A stretch of 64,000 nt of DNA from GH45 sp965370965. GTDB lineage: Bacteria > Bacteroidota > Bacteroidia > Bacteroidales > SZUA-534. The notes below the pieces were generated by a model, which was not told where the DNA came from, did no database searches, and worked only from the letters and a program-made list of their open reading frames with translations. Of this stretch, positions 26,432 through 35,816 are shown piece by piece. The stretch spans positions 24,081 through 88,080 of the forward strand of contig CBDUWQ010000001.1 of the NCBI GenBank assembly GCA_965370965.1, written 5' to 3'. Numbering within the stretch: the first letter of the stretch is position 1; each line of letters starts with the position of its first letter. Made by a program: the position numbers and the translations under genes.

Positions 26432-27976
26432 ATGATAAAGTATTACTTATCTCTGCTTATTACTGTACTAATCAGTATATCGTTGTTAGCACAAAAAGAA
26501 GAGCGTGAAGCTAACTATCATTTTAAATCGGGCAACTATGCAGTATCGTTAAAACAGTATGAAAAGCTTTATAATAAAGACACCACAAATAAAGAGTACT
26601 GTTATAGGCTGGGTGTTAGTTATTTAAAATGCAACAGTAATCCTACATTTGCTTTAAAGTACTTTAAAATAGTTGAAACTGATAAAAAAACAGAGCCAGA
26701 GTTTCTTTTTGATATAGGCAAGGCCTATTTATATAACCATGATTTTAAAAATGCAAAAATTAAATTTGATGCATGTAAAATCTTGGCTATTAAAAACTTG
26801 GCACTAAAACAAGAGGCAATTACATGGTATGAAATGACCAAAAATGCACAAAAAATGGTAAACATGCCATTAGATGTGTCTTTTATTAATATGGGCAAAT
26901 ATATCAATTCCGAAATGGATGAATTAACACCATTTGTTACCCCCGATAATGAAATATTGCTTTATACATCAAACAATAAGTATGATCATAAATACCTGAT
27001 TTATACTTATAATGTTTATTATTCAAACAAAAAAGGCTATTTTAAAAAGGGTAGATTATTGTCTGCTGTTAACTCTATGGACGATGAGTTTATGGCAGGA
27101 GTATCATTAACAAATGAGCGTATTTATGTTCAGTTGCAAGGGTATGATGGCTTTCAGGATTTAATATATTCAGACAGGAATGGCAAAGGCTATCAAGGTA
27201 AAACCGGACTTAGCAATAATATAAACACCAAATATGCCGAATTTGGAGCCTGCGAGACAGTTAATGGCGATACCCTGTTTTTTTCAAGTGGGCGCGAAGG
27301 TGGTTTTGGTGGAATGGACTTATATTTTAGCCTAAAATTGCCTACAGGCGAGTGGAGTGTACCCCGTAACCTTGGCGATAAAATTAACACCCCATACGAT
27401 GAGGATTTTCCTGTATTATCATATAGTGGCAACATTATGTATTTTACATCAAACCGTCCCCAATCAATGGGAGGTTTTGATTTATTCAAAAGTAAAATTG
27501 ATGGTGCTTCACGTAAATTTAGTCAACCAAAAAACTTAGGGTATCCTATAAACGATGTTTATGATAATAAAACCATTGCTTTTTCTGATAATAACAGATA
27601 TGCATATGTTTCAGCAATAAAACCAAATGGTTTTGGTTATGCTGATTTATACAGAGTTATTTTTAACCAAAATGATCCGTCGGTAAAAATAATGATATTG
27701 AATTTTAAAAAACTTGAAGGTAATAACAAAGAGCTATTTGCTGCTACCGATACATCGTTAAAAATAACAGCTTTTAAAAAAGGTAAAATTGTGTTTGGCG
27801 AATATGCCTACAATTTTAATAGCAGTTCGTCAACAATAGCCTTACCACCCGGTGATTATTCATTAGAAATAGTTGGGATAAAAACCAAAGAGTTTACTTA
27901 CAAAGTATCAGTTCCAGATATTCCTTCTGGAAAAAAAATAGAAAAAAAGGAGATAGTTTTAGAACTTAAAAATTAA
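26432..27976 (+). CDS. Exported TPR + PD40 beta-propeller protein (paralogue 2)
   Basis: I start at 26432, which gives the signal peptide MIKYYLSLLITVLISISLLA; the frame open from 26381 has no such feature. The product is 514 residues. Layout and phrases parallel the gene before it: NYHFKSGNYAVSLKQYEKLY (TPR), GACETVNGDTLFFSSGREGG, FPVLSYSGNIMYFTSNRPQS and NLGYPINDVYDNKTIAFSDN (blades), with no OmpA domain. The pair is separated by about 100 nt with no terminator and is probably cotranscribed. The C-terminus (GDYSLEIVGIKTKEFTYKVS) is a short beta-sandwich. Function unknown. Confidence 0.7.
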   Translation: MIKYYLSLLITVLISISLLAQKEEREANYHFKSGNYAVSLKQYEKLYNKDTTNKEYCYRLGVSYLKCNSNPTFALKYFKIVETDKKTEPEFLFDIGKAYLYNHDFKNAKIKFDACKILAIKNLALKQEAITWYEMTKNAQKMVNMPLDVSFINMGKYINSEMDELTPFVTPDNEILLYTSNNKYDHKYLIYTYNVYYSNKKGYFKKGRLLSAVNSMDDEFMAGVSLTNERIYVQLQGYDGFQDLIYSDRNGKGYQGKTGLSNNINTKYAEFGACETVNGDTLFFSSGREGGFGGMDLYFSLKLPTGEWSVPRNLGDKINTPYDEDFPVLSYSGNIMYFTSNRPQSMGGFDLFKSKIDGASRKFSQPKNLGYPINDVYDNKTIAFSDNNRYAYVSAIKPNGFGYADLYRVIFNQNDPSVKIMILNFKKLEGNNKELFAATDTSLKITAFKKGKIVFGEYAYNFNSSSSTIALPPGDYSLEIVGIKTKEFTYKVSVPDIPSGKKIEKKEIVLELKN

Positions 27977-28030
27977 GGCATATTCCCGCTATATAAATTA
28001 CTTTTTACCTTTACAAAAAAAAAAGCTTTT

Positions 28031-28837
28031 ATGGATTTAAACCTAAAAAAACCAATTGTAATATTCGACCTTGAAACAACCGGAATTGATGTAGTAAACG
28101 ATAGAATAGTTGAAATTTCATACCTGAAAGTTTTACCCGATGGTAATGAAGAACAAAAGACACAAAGGATAAATCCTGAAATGCCGATCCCCGAAAAGTC
28201 AACATCAATTCATGGAATTACCGATGCCGATGTAAAAGACATGCCAACTTTTAAAGAATTTGCCAAAAAATTTGCCAAAACTTTAGAGGGTGCAGATTTA
28301 GGAGGGTTTAATTCAAATAAATTTGATATACCACTATTGGCTGAGGAGTTTTTGAGGGTTGGGGTAGATTTTGATTTTCATAAGAAAAAATTTATTGATG
28401 TGCAGGTTATTTTTCATAAAATGGAACGCCGTTCATTAATTGCCGCATACAAATTTTATTGTGGTAAAAAACTTGAAGGTGCCCATGGTGCTGCTGTCGA
28501 TACTAAAGCAACTTATGAAGTGCTAAAGGCACAGCTTGACAGATATAAAGGTATTGATTTTGAAGATTTTGAAGGTAATATATCACAGCCAATTGTAAAT
28601 GATATTGTGGCACTATCTGATTTTTCGGCACATAATAAAAATGTTGACTTTGCAGGTCGCATAATTTTTAACGAAAAAGGTATAGAGGTGTTTAACTTTG
28701 GAAAATATAAAGGTATATCTGTAGAAAGTGTGTTCGAAAAAGACCCGGGTTACTATGGATGGATGCTAAAAAGCGAATTTCCCCTTTACACAAAAAAAAT
28801 ATTGACACAGATTAAATTAAGGGCAATGCAAAAATAA
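28031..28837 (+). CDS. DnaQ-like 3'-5' exonuclease (DEDDh)
   Basis: Protein of 268 residues. The exonuclease domain (about 8-175) has ExoI motif FDLETTG with D13 and E15, ExoII GGFNSNKFDIPLL, and ExoIII GAHGAAVDTKATYEVL with the H and D of the DEDDh class. A C-terminal module (about 212-268, FNFGKYKGISVESVFEKDPG) matches the small domain seen in exodeoxyribonuclease-X-like proteins. It may act in repair or as a separate proofreading exonuclease. DnaE at 47295 already carries its own fused DnaQ-type domain. Confidence 0.85.
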   Translation: MDLNLKKPIVIFDLETTGIDVVNDRIVEISYLKVLPDGNEEQKTQRINPEMPIPEKSTSIHGITDADVKDMPTFKEFAKKFAKTLEGADLGGFNSNKFDIPLLAEEFLRVGVDFDFHKKKFIDVQVIFHKMERRSLIAAYKFYCGKKLEGAHGAAVDTKATYEVLKAQLDRYKGIDFEDFEGNISQPIVNDIVALSDFSAHNKNVDFAGRIIFNEKGIEVFNFGKYKGISVESVFEKDPGYYGWMLKSEFPLYTKKILTQIKLRAMQK

Positions 28838-28978
28838 ATCATACATCGAAAATCGTTAAACGAACAGAGTAAGTACACAGGCTTTTTTTATACTACAATA
28901 TTTATTATTAACGATTTGAGAATTTACCTCATTGCGCTTTTTTACCGATAATTAGTAACATATAAAATTTTAAAACAG

Positions 28979-29590
28979 ATGAAAATAATAGCCATAGGCC
29001 GTAACTATATTGATCATGCCAAAGAGCTGAATAACCCTGTACCCGATGAACCGGTTATTTTTTTAATGCCCGAGACCGCCTTAATACGAAATAATAAGCC
29101 TTTTTTTTATCCCGATTTTTCAAAAGATATACATTACGAGGTTGAACTGGTTTTAAAAATAGATAAACTGGGTAAAAATATTGCCGAAAAATTTGCGCAT
29201 AGATATTACAATGAAATTGGTATTGGCATTGATTTTACTGCACGCGATATGCAGACAAGCTTAAAAGAGAAAGGCCTGCCATGGGAAAAAGCAAAGGCTT
29301 TTGATGGAGCCGCTCCACTTGGTGCTTTTGTTTCAAAAGAGGAATTTGATAGTGTAAAAAACATAAACTTCTCGTTAGAAAAAAATGGTAAAGTGGTTCA
29401 GCAGGGTAATTCAAAAGATATGCTTTTCTCGTTTGATTCAATAATTGCGCATATCTCAAAATACTTTACCCTAAAAATTGGCGATTTAATTTATACTGGA
29501 ACACCTGCCGGGGTGGGACCAGTTAAAATTGACGATAACCTGTTGGCAAAAATCGAAGGCAAAGAGCTGTTAATGGTTGATATTCGCTAA
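28979..29590 (+). CDS. Fumarylacetoacetate hydrolase (FAH) family protein
   Basis: Enzyme of 203 residues, the short acylpyruvase-type form. Visible family blocks are AIGRNYIDHAKELNNPVP at the N-terminus, DIHYEVELVLKI with metal-binding acids, GIDFTARDMQ and the C-terminal GDLIYTGTPAGVGPVKIDD. Such proteins hydrolyse or decarboxylate acylpyruvates or oxaloacetate with a divalent metal. The exact substrate is not visible. It stands alone between the exonuclease and birA. Confidence 0.85.
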   Translation: MKIIAIGRNYIDHAKELNNPVPDEPVIFLMPETALIRNNKPFFYPDFSKDIHYEVELVLKIDKLGKNIAEKFAHRYYNEIGIGIDFTARDMQTSLKEKGLPWEKAKAFDGAAPLGAFVSKEEFDSVKNINFSLEKNGKVVQQGNSKDMLFSFDSIIAHISKYFTLKIGDLIYTGTPAGVGPVKIDDNLLAKIEGKELLMVDIR

Positions 29591-29786
29591 TTTGCATTAT
29601 ATAACTACCAAGTTTAACACTCTTTATAATAGCTTAACTCGGCACTTTCAGTTTAATCGTATTTCATTATTTATCAACAATATGTGTCGATAAAAGTCAT
29701 TCAATATTACTAAGTAGTTAACTATGTTTTGGTTTGAGATAGAATAACCGCTTAAGCTCGCACTACTCATATCCTAACTGTTCAGG

Positions 29787-30536
29787 TTAAAAGTTACTAT
29801 TTACAAATTCAACCTCTTTAAAATAAAAAGTTCTTAATAAACCATCAGTAGTTTCCATTGTTATTTTACCATCGTTATCAACCGATTTTATTTGGGCTTT
29901 AAATATTCTGTTTTCTGCTTTATATTCATAATACGAATTATTCCTATACAGATGCGCAAAATATGTTTTATTTATTTTGTCTGTCAAGCCATTGTTTAAT
30001 ACGTTATACCAAATGCCAATTTGGGTTAAAATATCATTAAGGCACTCATTTAAATCAAAATTTTTGCTAAAAATATTTTTTAACGAAATAGGGTTTGGGG
30101 CATTGCTTTTAAAAACCTCTTGATTAATATTTATGCCAATACCTACTATGGTAAAATTTAATTTATTGCCTAATAGTTGGTTTTCAATCAAAATTCCCCC
30201 CAATTTTTTATTACAATAGTATATATCGTTGGGCCATTTTATGGTAAAGCATTTATCAAGTTTGATTAAATAACTAATAATGCCCAACGAAATAACCTTT
30301 GATACCATAAATATATTTTCGGCTAATAAAAATGTTGGGCGTAAAAGCAAACTGATTGTAAGGTTGTCTCCGGGCGCACTTTCCCAATAGCTTTCTTCTT
30401 GTCCCCGTCCGTTTTTTTGATAATTTGTTACAACAACATACCCTTCGGGCAAATCCTTTTCAATGGTCAGTTTTTTAAGGTGGTCGTTTGTTGATGCCAC
30501 CTTTTTAACCTTTATGTAGTTAATATCTTTTAACAT
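29787..30536 (-). CDS. birA: Biotin--[acetyl-CoA-carboxylase] ligase
   Basis: Cytosolic enzyme of 249 residues that attaches biotin to carboxyl-carrier proteins. The catalytic loop NGRGQEESYWESAPGDNL holds the GRGxxxR-like biotinyl-AMP motif with Q in place of the last basic residue spacing, followed by KWPNDIYYCNKKLGGILIE and VGIGININ. It lacks the N-terminal helix-turn-helix of E. coli BirA, so it should not act as a repressor. The C-terminal beta domain is present but short. Confidence 0.88.
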   Translation of the reverse strand: MLKDINYIKVKKVASTNDHLKKLTIEKDLPEGYVVVTNYQKNGRGQEESYWESAPGDNLTISLLLRPTFLLAENIFMVSKVISLGIISYLIKLDKCFTIKWPNDIYYCNKKLGGILIENQLLGNKLNFTIVGIGININQEVFKSNAPNPISLKNIFSKNFDLNECLNDILTQIGIWYNVLNNGLTDKINKTYFAHLYRNNSYYEYKAENRIFKAQIKSVDNDGKITMETTDGLLRTFYFKEVEFVNSNF

Positions 30537-30604
30537 TTACTTTGCTTGTTTCGGTTTAAAAAAATCACAAAGTTCATAATCGCTCAATTATACTATTATT
30601 CAGG

Positions 30605-31252
30605 TTAAACACTAATAAGCTTATTTTTAATTGCATACATAATTAAGTTTGCAGTATTTTTCGAATTGGTTTTGCTTAAAAGGTTTGCCCTGTGTTTGTC
30701 AACTGTCCGTTTGCTTATAAATAAATTATCGGCAATTTCTTGATTCGATAGTCCGTTGCATATCTCCTCAAGCACCTGTAGTTCTCTTTTTGATAGTTTT
30801 GCTGTTTCATCAATAGGCTCTTTATGAGGTTTAAAGTTTTTTATCACATTATATAAAAGCTCCTGTGAAAAATAGCTGTTTCCTGTATTTACCTGATTTA
30901 TTGCCTCAATTACCTCGTTTATTTCAGAATTTTTTAGCAGAAATCCCTTTGCCCCGGCATTAATCATTTTATAGTAATACTCCTCCTCGCCAAACATCGA
31001 CAGGGCAACTATTTTAATGTCAGGGTATTTTTCATTTGCCAGTTGTGTGGCTTCAACGCCATCCATAACCGGCATATTAATATCCATTAAAACAATATCT
31101 GGCATATTGTTTTCAATTTTCTCAATAAATTCTTTGCCATTTTCCGCTTCACTTATTACTATAAAATCAGGATGCGTATCTAATAAAATCTTTAACCCGT
31201 TTCTAAATAAGGCATGGTCATCAACCAGTGTAATTTTTATTTTTTTACCCAT
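30605..31252 (-). CDS. NarL/FixJ-family response regulator
   Basis: Regulator of 215 residues. The receiver domain (about 5-122) has the acidic pair D11 D12 and phosphoacceptor D57 in LMDINMP, with K near FLLKNSE. The C-terminal LuxR-type helix-turn-helix (about 150-212) contains LSKRELQVLEEICNGLSNQE and SKRTVDKHRANLLSKT. It lies 5 nt downstream of the histidine kinase on the same strand, so they form one two-component system. The signal and target genes are not visible. Confidence 0.92.
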   Translation of the reverse strand: MGKKIKITLVDDHALFRNGLKILLDTHPDFIVISEAENGKEFIEKIENNMPDIVLMDINMPVMDGVEATQLANEKYPDIKIVALSMFGEEEYYYKMINAGAKGFLLKNSEINEVIEAINQVNTGNSYFSQELLYNVIKNFKPHKEPIDETAKLSKRELQVLEEICNGLSNQEIADNLFISKRTVDKHRANLLSKTNSKNTANLIMYAIKNKLISV

Positions 31253-31257
31253 AACAT

Positions 31258-32208
31258 TTAATGTATTTTAACTTTAATAAGCGCATTTGTCCCATCACCA
31301 TGGGCACTGGTAATTATAAAAATACCATTTATCGATTTTATGCGCGATGATATATTTTGTAATCCCATTCCACCGGTTTGAATATCTTCACCTTTATCTG
31401 TGTCAAATCCTAAACCGTTATCATTATATTGAATGGTTAAGGTTCGCAAATGTTTTGATATATTTATAGATATATTTTTAGCCTTTGCATGTTTTAAAGT
31501 GTTGTTAATCAGCTCGCATGTGGCTCTATATAAAACAACCTCGGCATTGGCATTAAACCGTTCATTTTCCATATTGCTTAGCAGTTCTATTTTAACTGTT
31601 TTGGTATTGTTAATTTTATGAGTAAAATTTTTTAAAGCACTTACCAAACCAAAATTGGTTAAAACGTGTGGGCTTAAATTGTTCGATATCTCTTTAATAC
31701 TTGTAATGGCCTCGTTAATTACCATATTAGTATTCTCTAATATAGCTTTTTTGTTTTTTTCATTATTGGAATTTAATAGTGCCGAAATAGACATTTTTAC
31801 CGTCGATAATAATGGTCCCAGTCCATCATGCAGGTCTTTTGCAAACCGTTTTCGCTCCCTTTCTTCGGTTTGTGTTATGGTATTAATAAGCCTTTTTTCG
31901 GCACGTGTCCTGTCAATACTTGCCTTTTTAAGCGTATAAAAAATCTCCCCTATTAAAAAAACACCTGCAGTAAATAAAAATGATATAATAACCGCAAGCC
32001 ACTCGTCGGCCATAGTCAAATAAAATGAAAAATCGTCTTGTAAAAATTGAATGAGCTTAATAGCCCTTTTTATTGCCATTAATAAAAAACCCAATGATAT
32101 AAGCACCCATGATGCCCTATATTTGGTAACACGCATTAATCGTAATGCAAAAATTGCTGCAATAAGTTGCAAAACAATTGAAATAAGAAGTGCTACTAAC
32201 CTAACCAT
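31258..32208 (-). CDS. HPK7-type sensor histidine kinase
   Basis: Membrane kinase of 316 residues. Three hydrophobic segments lie in the first 100 residues (starting MVRLVALLISIVLQLIAAIF), with no large extracellular sensor domain. A linker leads to the HisKA_3 box RFAKDLHDGLGPLLSTVKMS with the phosphoacceptor His, then a HATPase domain with NNTLKHAKAKNISI (N box), DNGLGF and GMGLQNISSRI. It is partnered with the response regulator that follows. A minus-strand TATTTTTG box at 32219..32226 is a possible promoter. Confidence 0.9.
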   Translation of the reverse strand: MVRLVALLISIVLQLIAAIFALRLMRVTKYRASWVLISLGFLLMAIKRAIKLIQFLQDDFSFYLTMADEWLAVIISFLFTAGVFLIGEIFYTLKKASIDRTRAEKRLINTITQTEERERKRFAKDLHDGLGPLLSTVKMSISALLNSNNEKNKKAILENTNMVINEAITSIKEISNNLSPHVLTNFGLVSALKNFTHKINNTKTVKIELLSNMENERFNANAEVVLYRATCELINNTLKHAKAKNISINISKHLRTLTIQYNDNGLGFDTDKGEDIQTGGMGLQNISSRIKSINGIFIITSAHGDGTNALIKVKIH

Positions 32209-32218
32209 GTTTTTTTAA

Positions 32219-32226
32219 CAAAAATA
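32219..32226 (-). promoter_or_regulatory. Possible -7 box of the two-component operon
   Basis: Minus-strand TATTTTTG matches TAnnTTTG, but it lies only 10 nt before the start codon, so the leader would be very short. Confidence 0.35.
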
Positions 32227-32311
32227 GTCATATAATATATTTTTGAAAGTATCTTTGGAAATAAATAATATTAGTGTATTATTATTAATTAAGAAACAAA
32301 ACAAAAATTAT

Positions 32312-32319
32312 TATCTTTG
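32312..32319 (+). promoter_or_regulatory. -7 box of rsfS-ftsH operon
   Basis: TATCTTTG matches TAnnTTTG, 16 nt before the rsfS start. A second TATCTTTG lies at 32250..32257. Confidence 0.6.
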
Positions 32320-32335
32320 TGGCAAATTTTAATAT

Positions 32336-32701
32336 ATGGCAAATAACAATAAACAAACAATTTTAAAAGATGTGGTGGTTGAGTCCATTAAGGAAAAGAA
32401 GGGAAAGGAAATTATTGTTTTAGATTTGAGAAAACTTGATCAATCAATAGCCGATTATTTTGTAATATGCCATGGCGATTCAAACACACAAGTTGATGCA
32501 ATCTCTGATTTTATTGAACGTCAAGTTAGGTCAGAATTGAAAGAGCATATGACCCATAAAGAAGGTGCTGATAATTTACAATGGGTTTTGCTTGACTATG
32601 GGTGGGTAATTGTTCATGTATTTTTAGAAGAGTACCGTAGGTTTTATAACCTTGAAGATTTGTGGGCAGATGCAAAAATTGAATTAATTAGTGAAGAATA
32701 A
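32336..32701 (+). CDS. rsfS: Ribosomal silencing factor RsfS
   Basis: Protein of 121 residues that binds L14 (uL14) on the 50S subunit and blocks subunit joining when nutrients are scarce. Family blocks: DLRKLDQSIADYFVICHGDS near residue 32 and WVLLDYGWVIVHVFLEEYR near residue 86. Size is normal. It is the first gene of an operon with ftsH, DUF2007, cdsA and psd, a common Bacteroidota order. Confidence 0.93.
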   Translation: MANNNKQTILKDVVVESIKEKKGKEIIVLDLRKLDQSIADYFVICHGDSNTQVDAISDFIERQVRSELKEHMTHKEGADNLQWVLLDYGWVIVHVFLEEYRRFYNLEDLWADAKIELISEE

Positions 32702-32719
32702 TTTTTCATAACAACTTAA

Positions 32720-34792
32720 ATGAGCGAAGAAAAACAAAACAAAAAGGAATTTGGATTTGGTTTAAAACCGAATAAGGATCAAAAAGGAAATGATAAAAAG
32801 CCAAAATTCAATATTTCATGGATTTATGGTATGATAGCCATTTTTATTATTGGCATGATGTTTTTACCATTAGGTAATGAGCCAATTGAAATAATGTGGA
32901 GCAGGTTTGAGACTAAAATGGTAAAGACACATTCAATTGAAAAAATTGAGATAGTAAATAAGGAGCGAGCTGAGATATTTATTAAAACTGATAAACTATC
33001 TGATCCGGAATTTAGTGATATAAAAAAGACAAAATCAACAGGGTTAGGTGTTTCGGCGGCTAATTATTACATTACTATTGGGTCAATTGAGCAGTTTGGT
33101 ATTCAGTTAAATGAAGCCATGAGTAAATATTCATACTCATCATCCGAATCAATTCCGGTTAGGTATGTTAATCGCGAAAACCATATGGACTGGATAGTTA
33201 GTTGGGTTATTTTCCCACTACTGCTTATAGGCGTATGGTTGTTTATTTTCCGTAGAATGTCAGGTCCCAATGGGCCGGGCGGTCAGATATTCAATATTGG
33301 AAAATCGAGGGCTAAAATGTTTGATAAAGAGGGTACTGAGGTTAAAGTTGACTTTAAAGATGTGGCAGGGCTTGCAGAGGCAAAGATTGAAATTATTGAG
33401 ATTGTTGATTTCTTGAAAAAGCCCGAAAAATACACAAGTCTTGGAGCTAAAATCCCTAAAGGGGCTTTGTTAGTAGGTCCTCCGGGAACAGGAAAAACGC
33501 TGCTTGCAAAAGCAGTAGCCGGTGAAGCTCATGTTCCGTTTTTTTCAATGTCGGGTTCCGATTTTGTTGAAATGTTTGTTGGGGTTGGGGCATCGCGAGT
33601 ACGCGACCTTTTTAAACAAGCTAAAGAGAAAGCACCTTGTATAATATTTATTGATGAAATTGATGCCATTGGGCGCGCACGTGGTAAAAATCCAAACATG
33701 GGGGCTAATGATGAGCGCGAAAACACATTAAACCAGCTATTAACAGAAATGGACGGTTTTGGAACAAACAGTGGTGTAATTATTTTGGCTGCTACTAACC
33801 GTGCCGACATACTTGATAGAGCATTATTGCGAGCAGGTAGGTTTGATAGACAGATTCATGTGGAATTGCCCGATTTGAATGAACGCAAAGATATTTTTAA
33901 GGTACATATGCGCCCGTTAAAAAAACTTGGACCTAAGGTTAGTCCAGAGTTTTTGTCAAAGCAAACCCCCGGTTTTTCAGGAGCCGATATTGCAAATGTT
34001 ACAAATGAGGCTGCACTAATTGCTGCCAGGCAAGATAAAAAGAGGGTTGAGAAACAAGATTTTCTGGATGCTATTGATCGGATAATTGGTGGTTTAGAGA
34101 AGAAAAACAAAATAATTACTCCTGTTGAGAAGAAAACCATTGCTTACCATGAGGCCGGACATGCCACAGTAAGTTGGATTTTAGAACACGCCAACCCGCT
34201 TATTAAAGTTACTATTGTGCCGCGAGGTCAGACATTGGGAGCTGCATGGTACTTACCTGAAGAAAGACAATTGACAACAAAAGAGCAGATGCTTGATGAA
34301 ATGTGTGCTGTACTTGGTGGCAGAGCTGCCGAAGAGCTTTCATTTGGAAGAATATCAACAGGCGCCCTTAACGACCTTGAAAAAGTTACCAAACAAGCAT
34401 ATGCAATGGTTACGTTTTATGGTATGAGCAATAAAATTGGAAACCGAAGCTATTACGACTCTACAGGGCAAAATGAGTATTCATTTAATAAGCCATATTC
34501 TGAAAATACAGCAAGAATAATTGACGATGAGGTAGAGAAAATAATTAACGAATCATATAAAAGGGCAAAGGCTCTTTTAATTGAACAAAAAGAGGGGCAT
34601 AAAAAATTGGGAGAGTTGTTATTGGAACGTGAAGTTTTGTTTGCTGAGGATTTAGAAAAAGTTTTAGGTCCTAGACCAAATGGCAAAACACCATTCTCAG
34701 ATGATGATTTTATGGATGAAAATCCGATAACTGAAGAAAATCAGGAGACAGTTGAAGATAAGGATGCCGATAATACAACTTCTGAAAAATAG
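32720..34792 (+). CDS. ftsH: ATP-dependent zinc metalloprotease FtsH
   Basis: Hexameric inner-membrane AAA+ protease of 690 residues that degrades misfolded membrane and some soluble proteins. Two transmembrane helices (about 31-49 and 155-173) flank the periplasmic part. The AAA module has Walker A GPPGTGKT at 253-260, Walker B IIFIDEIDAIG and the SRH region with NRADILDRALLRAGRFDRQ. The protease motif HEAGH is at 477-481. The tail after about residue 640 is acidic. It lies 18 nt after rsfS, and its stop abuts the next start. Confidence 0.96.
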   Translation: MSEEKQNKKEFGFGLKPNKDQKGNDKKPKFNISWIYGMIAIFIIGMMFLPLGNEPIEIMWSRFETKMVKTHSIEKIEIVNKERAEIFIKTDKLSDPEFSDIKKTKSTGLGVSAANYYITIGSIEQFGIQLNEAMSKYSYSSSESIPVRYVNRENHMDWIVSWVIFPLLLIGVWLFIFRRMSGPNGPGGQIFNIGKSRAKMFDKEGTEVKVDFKDVAGLAEAKIEIIEIVDFLKKPEKYTSLGAKIPKGALLVGPPGTGKTLLAKAVAGEAHVPFFSMSGSDFVEMFVGVGASRVRDLFKQAKEKAPCIIFIDEIDAIGRARGKNPNMGANDERENTLNQLLTEMDGFGTNSGVIILAATNRADILDRALLRAGRFDRQIHVELPDLNERKDIFKVHMRPLKKLGPKVSPEFLSKQTPGFSGADIANVTNEAALIAARQDKKRVEKQDFLDAIDRIIGGLEKKNKIITPVEKKTIAYHEAGHATVSWILEHANPLIKVTIVPRGQTLGAAWYLPEERQLTTKEQMLDEMCAVLGGRAAEELSFGRISTGALNDLEKVTKQAYAMVTFYGMSNKIGNRSYYDSTGQNEYSFNKPYSENTARIIDDEVEKIINESYKRAKALLIEQKEGHKKLGELLLEREVLFAEDLEKVLGPRPNGKTPFSDDDFMDENPITEENQETVEDKDADNTTSEK

Positions 34793-34993
34793 ATGGGAAA
34801 GGATTGGAAACTTGCTTTTTCTACAGGAAAACTGTATCAGGCCGAAATGGTTAAGGATATCTTAGAAAATAATGATATAGAAGTTGTGCTTTTAAATAAA
34901 CAAGACTCGTTTTACTTGTTTGGCGATATTGAGCTATATGTTAGACCTGATGATGTAATTAGGGCTAAGTATTTAATGAAAGATTTATTATAG
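34793..34993 (+). CDS. DUF2007-family small protein
   Basis: Protein of 66 residues with the DUF2007 pattern (LAFSTGKLYQAEMVKDILEN and ELYVRPDDVIRAKYLMKDLL). The family is a small ferredoxin-like fold sometimes called a putative signal transducer; its role is unknown. It starts on the base after the ftsH stop, and its stop shares one base with the GTG start of cdsA, so the three are translationally coupled. Confidence 0.85.
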   Translation: MGKDWKLAFSTGKLYQAEMVKDILENNDIEVVLLNKQDSFYLFGDIELYVRPDDVIRAKYLMKDLL

Positions 34994-35805
34994 TGAGTAA
35001 CTTTTTACAACGCTCATTAACAGGGCTTTTTTTTGTGGCTTTTATTACCATTGGTGTGCTATGGCATAAAGCATCGTTTTTTGGCTTATTTCTTATTGTT
35101 GAAATATTGGCTTTGACAGAATTTTATAAAATTGCTACAAAAAGCAAATCACTACCTCAAAAATATTATGGCAGTGTTGTAGGAGTTCTGTTTTTTATTG
35201 CCGGTTTTGTATGGCATGTTTTCGATTACGGAAACCATTTTAGTCTGCTTTTAATACCTGTTATATCATTTGTATTTATTTTTGAGCTATACCGAAACCT
35301 AAAACATCCGCTACTAAACATAGCAATTACTTTGTTAGGTGTTTTATATGTATCGGTTCCATTAATGATGCTAAACCATATTGCTTTTCTTAATGGCGTT
35401 TTTAACGGAAAAATATTGCTTGGTATATTTATTTTAATTTGGGCAAGCGATTCAGGAGCATATCTGTTTGGTATTACAATGGGAAAACACCGATTGTTTG
35501 AACGTATATCGCCAAAAAAATCATGGGAAGGCTTTTTTGGAGGACTTATTGTTTCGCTGCTTGCAGCATATCTACTTGCTCATTATCTTGGTATTTTGGG
35601 GTATGTTAATTGGAGTATATTAGCTGCAATAGTTGTGGTTTTTGGAACACTTGGCGACTTGGTTGAATCAATGATGAAAAGAAGCATAGGAATTAAAGAT
35701 TCGGGAAATATTTTGCCCGGGCACGGTGGTATTTTAGATAGATTTGATAGTTTTTTATTTACAATTCCAGTAATTTTTACATATTTGTATTTTTTTATTA
35801 AGTAA
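34993..35805 (+). CDS. cdsA: Phosphatidate cytidylyltransferase
   Basis: Inner-membrane enzyme of 270 residues that makes CDP-diacylglycerol from phosphatidate and CTP. The GTG start at 34993 overlaps the TAG of the gene before by one base. About seven to eight transmembrane segments are seen. The C-terminal CDS signature is present: SPKKSWEGFFGGL, then GDLVESMMKRSIGIKDSGNI and LPGHGGILDRFDS. It supplies the phospholipid pathway that also uses psd downstream. Confidence 0.95.
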   Translation: MSNFLQRSLTGLFFVAFITIGVLWHKASFFGLFLIVEILALTEFYKIATKSKSLPQKYYGSVVGVLFFIAGFVWHVFDYGNHFSLLLIPVISFVFIFELYRNLKHPLLNIAITLLGVLYVSVPLMMLNHIAFLNGVFNGKILLGIFILIWASDSGAYLFGITMGKHRLFERISPKKSWEGFFGGLIVSLLAAYLLAHYLGILGYVNWSILAAIVVVFGTLGDLVESMMKRSIGIKDSGNILPGHGGILDRFDSFLFTIPVIFTYLYFFIK

Positions 35806-35816
35806 TTCTATTACTC

